A stretch of 64,000 nt of DNA, from the NCBI RefSeq assembly GCF_001295845.1, contig NZ_LJIC01000091.1, positions 1 through 64,000 on the forward strand, in the 5' to 3' direction. The translations under genes and the position numbers were made by a program. Below, in pieces: positions 62,074 to 64,000 of the stretch. The notes below the pieces were generated by a model. That model worked only from the letters and a program-made list of their open reading frames with translations, did not search any database and was not told the DNA's origin. Origin of the DNA: Rhodopseudomonas sp. AAP120 (GTDB lineage: Bacteria; Pseudomonadota; Alphaproteobacteria; Rhizobiales; Xanthobacteraceae). Each line of letters opens with the position of its first letter. Position 1 is the first letter of the stretch.

Positions 62074-63809
62074 CAGAATTCGCCCCAAACACGGAAATTG
62101 AAGCGCGGATCACCCGCGCGGGTGTAGGCTTGGTCCTTCATCGGCACCGACAACACGACGACCCCATTGATCGTGCTGAACACTTTGAACCGGGAGCCGA
62201 CGCCGTAGCTCCACAGATCGAATGACGAGATCTGGTTGGGCAGCGGCCGCTGCACGTTGGCGTGGCCGGCATCGGCGAAGCCGAACAATCGCCACTCGTT
62301 GAAGGTGGTGAAGCGCGGCGCGCCCTGCCCGGTCTCGTCCTTCATCTGCTTCTGCAGCCACGAGCCGATATCGGGGCTGCGGACTTCGAAGTTGCCGACG
62401 ACGCCGTCGTCACCGAGCGTCTCGGATTCGAGATAGCCGCGCACGGTGTCCATGCCGCCGACGCTGATCTGCTCGCTCGACACCAGCGGCCCGTCGGCCA
62501 CCTGCGATTGCACCTTGCCCCAGAGCTGGAAGCCTTCCGGCAGTTCCTGGGTGTGCGACACGTCGGCGTTGAAGTGAGTGAAGCTCGGCGACGCGAAGTA
62601 GCGCTTGGCGTCGAAATCGGCGGCGCTGCTCGACAGCGTCCGCAGATTGTAGGTGACCGAGGCGTTGAACTGCGTGGTGAAGTTCTCGCCCTGGAACGTC
62701 GCGCCGTAGCTGGCGACCGCCGGATAGTAGGTCACCGGCGACGAAAACTGGTCGATGCCGAGCGCCACCGTCTGGTCAAAATGCTTGTAGTCGAGGCCCG
62801 CCGACAGCGTGTGGAAGAAGCCGTCGCGCCCCGGCAGCGTCATCACCGCACGGGTACCGATGATCTGCCCCGGACCGACGATGTTGGTGCCGCCGACGCT
62901 CGCCACGCTGCTGTTCGACGATACGCCGTAGATCAGCAGGTTGATCCAGTCGAGGTTCGGCAATCGCGCCAGATACGAGCCGGAAAACACCTCGGCATCG
63001 CGCCGCCGCTCCGGAGCGACCTGATAGGAGAAGCTCGCCGAATGCCCGAGCTGCCAGAGATTGTCGTAGTGCACCGTGGCGTTGAGACGCGTCGCGGTGG
63101 TGCTCGGCGACTGGCGGTTGTTGACTTCGACCGAGGCGTGGATCGGCGCCTTGTCCTCGACGTTGAGGTCGACGTCGACGGTGCCGGGCGTGACGCCAGC
63201 CCGCAGCGCCGGCGTCACACGGCGGTCGGGCCACTGATTGAGCGCGACGATGTCCTTGGTGACGTCCTTGAAGTTGGGTACGGAGCCCTCTTTCAGTGAC
63301 GGCGCGGTCTGCTTGATCCGGTCGACGTCGAAGTAACGGGAGTTCTTCACCCGCAGCCGGCCGACTTTCAGCTCGGTCACCTTCAGGACGACGACCTTGC
63401 GGCCGACATTCTGCGGCGGCACCGCGACGCTGACAGTCTGAAAACCTTTGTCGTGGTAGGCTTTCTCCAACGCGGCCCTGGCCTTCTCGACGTCGTCGGC
63501 CGTCTTGTTCGGTCCGAGGAACGGATAGATCGCTTCCTCGATTTCGATCTGCGGCAGCTTGTCGGCGCCCTGGACGGCGAAATCGTCGATATCGAAACGC
63601 TGCGCCGGCTGCGCTGGGGCGGCCGGTTGAGCAGCAGATTGAGCAGCCGGAGCAGGCTGTTGCGCCGCGGCTTGCGCGGCCTCGCCACGCGCTTCGACCG
63701 GCAGGACGACGCCGGACGCGGCCACGCCGGCAGCCGCTGACGTCAGGCAAAACACCGCCGCGCGCGCGGACGCGAGGCCGCGACGCTGATAGCTAGTTTC
63801 GAATCGCAC
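62073..63809 (-). CDS. TpsB outer-membrane transporter (ShlB/FhaC family)
   Basis: TpsB secretes the TpsA exoprotein across the outer membrane. After a signal-like stretch and a Pro/Ala/Gln linker, two POTRA domains (about 70-220, FDIDDFAVQGADKLPQIEIEEAIYPFLG and VGRLRVKNSRYFDVDRI) precede a 16-strand-type barrel with the family motif VRGYLE (GGMDTVRGYLESE) and a C-terminal Phe. The stop overlaps the ATG of the ExbB fusion. The start is uncertain: GTG at 63809 gives a clean leader, while GTG at 63848 adds 13 odd residues; neither has a strong ribosome-binding site. It is the first gene of the locus in this window. Confidence 0.93.
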   Translation of the reverse strand: MRFETSYQRRGLASARAAVFCLTSAAAGVAASGVVLPVEARGEAAQAAAQQPAPAAQSAAQPAAPAQPAQRFDIDDFAVQGADKLPQIEIEEAIYPFLGPNKTADDVEKARAALEKAYHDKGFQTVSVAVPPQNVGRKVVVLKVTELKVGRLRVKNSRYFDVDRIKQTAPSLKEGSVPNFKDVTKDIVALNQWPDRRVTPALRAGVTPGTVDVDLNVEDKAPIHASVEVNNRQSPSTTATRLNATVHYDNLWQLGHSASFSYQVAPERRRDAEVFSGSYLARLPNLDWINLLIYGVSSNSSVASVGGTNIVGPGQIIGTRAVMTLPGRDGFFHTLSAGLDYKHFDQTVALGIDQFSSPVTYYPAVASYGATFQGENFTTQFNASVTYNLRTLSSSAADFDAKRYFASPSFTHFNADVSHTQELPEGFQLWGKVQSQVADGPLVSSEQISVGGMDTVRGYLESETLGDDGVVGNFEVRSPDIGSWLQKQMKDETGQGAPRFTTFNEWRLFGFADAGHANVQRPLPNQISSFDLWSYGVGSRFKVFSTINGVVVLSVPMKDQAYTRAGDPRFNFRVWGEF

Positions 63810-64000
63810 GGGTTCTCGCTCGTCTCCCGGACACGCGCATGACCACACGGCAGGCGGCCGCGCTCACGGTGTCTCGATTCAGAAGACGACTGGCTCGGCC
63901 GGGGACTGAATCAGAAGTTAAGAAAAATTACGAACGGGAGGGAACAAACGATTAGTCCGCGGAAGCCGGGCCAAAGTTCAGGCTACAATCAGCTTTTCAG
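63810..64000. other. Upstream region of tpsB, no promoter assigned
   Basis: The 190 bp before tpsB contain an AT-richer patch near 63910-63950 (read on the minus strand as AATTTTTCTTAACTTC), as is usual for promoters. I looked for FecI-type (GGAAAT / CGTC) and Pho-box (CTGTCAT repeats) elements and saw no convincing match. Confidence 0.35.

Noticed and set aside
63810-64000. Pho box or FecI-type promoter before tpsB
   Set aside because: Single CGTC and AT-rich pieces are present but not in the required pairs and spacing.

Overview
The window is high-GC (roughly 65-70%) alphaproteobacterial chromosome. Gene content and protein sequences fit the Bradyrhizobium/Rhodopseudomonas group, most like Rhodopseudomonas palustris: clpP-clpX-lon with tig, a glnB-glnA pair behind a sigma54-type promoter, a B12-dependent ribonucleotide reductase, and the short palindromic repeats typical of this group. 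The species is inferred from protein resemblance, not from a search.

Region 1 (1-20 kb) is mostly housekeeping. It holds the tail of a Gly/Ala-rich protein, tRNA-Val, a GFA-family protein, the proteostasis block tig / clpP / clpX / lon (all minus strand, with hairpin terminators and a candidate heat-shock promoter at clpP), tRNA-Leu, a multicopper-oxidase-like protein that has lost most copper ligands, nnr, glnB-glnA, a TetR regulator with a coiled-coil partner, an amidase, a 2-hydroxyacid dehydrogenase and an EamA transporter.

Region 2 (20-36 kb) begins with nrdJ. A lower-GC islet of likely acquired genes follows (24.1-27.2 kb): an ImmA/IrrE-type metallopeptidase, small ORFs, an AbiTii-type abortive-infection protein and a PD-(D/E)XK nuclease-like protein, with 30-bp palindromic repeats between genes. 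Next come a 0.7-kb gene-poor stretch behind a near-consensus sigma70 promoter, metabolic and signalling genes (GNAT, DOPA-dioxygenase family, diguanylate cyclase), a secreted protein with two DTG motifs at pepsin-like spacing, a frameshifted CHMI gene, and an AraC regulator followed by a BKACE-family gene coupled to a zinc-type hemB.

Region 3 (36-64 kb) is one continuous minus-strand locus of sixteen genes, many overlapping by ATGA. In transcription order it encodes a TpsB outer-membrane transporter, an ExbB fused to DUF2341 and LamG-like domains, ExbD, an unknown protein, TonB, a putative porin, a coiled-coil periplasmic protein, a PpiC-type isomerase, a YbjN-like protein, a TonB-C-like protein, a lytic transglycosylase, a small exported protein, an STN-domain protein with a TonB-like tail, an ECF sigma factor, a FecR anti-sigma factor and a 4,562-residue filamentous-haemagglutinin-type TpsA. 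It reads as a two-partner secretion system that carries its own TonB-ExbB-ExbD motor, periplasmic folding and wall-remodelling factors, and a cell-surface-signalling switch. From memory, it resembles the Pseudomonas aeruginosa PUMA3 (VreA/VreI/VreR) locus next to PdtA/PdtB. It is the most interesting system in the window.
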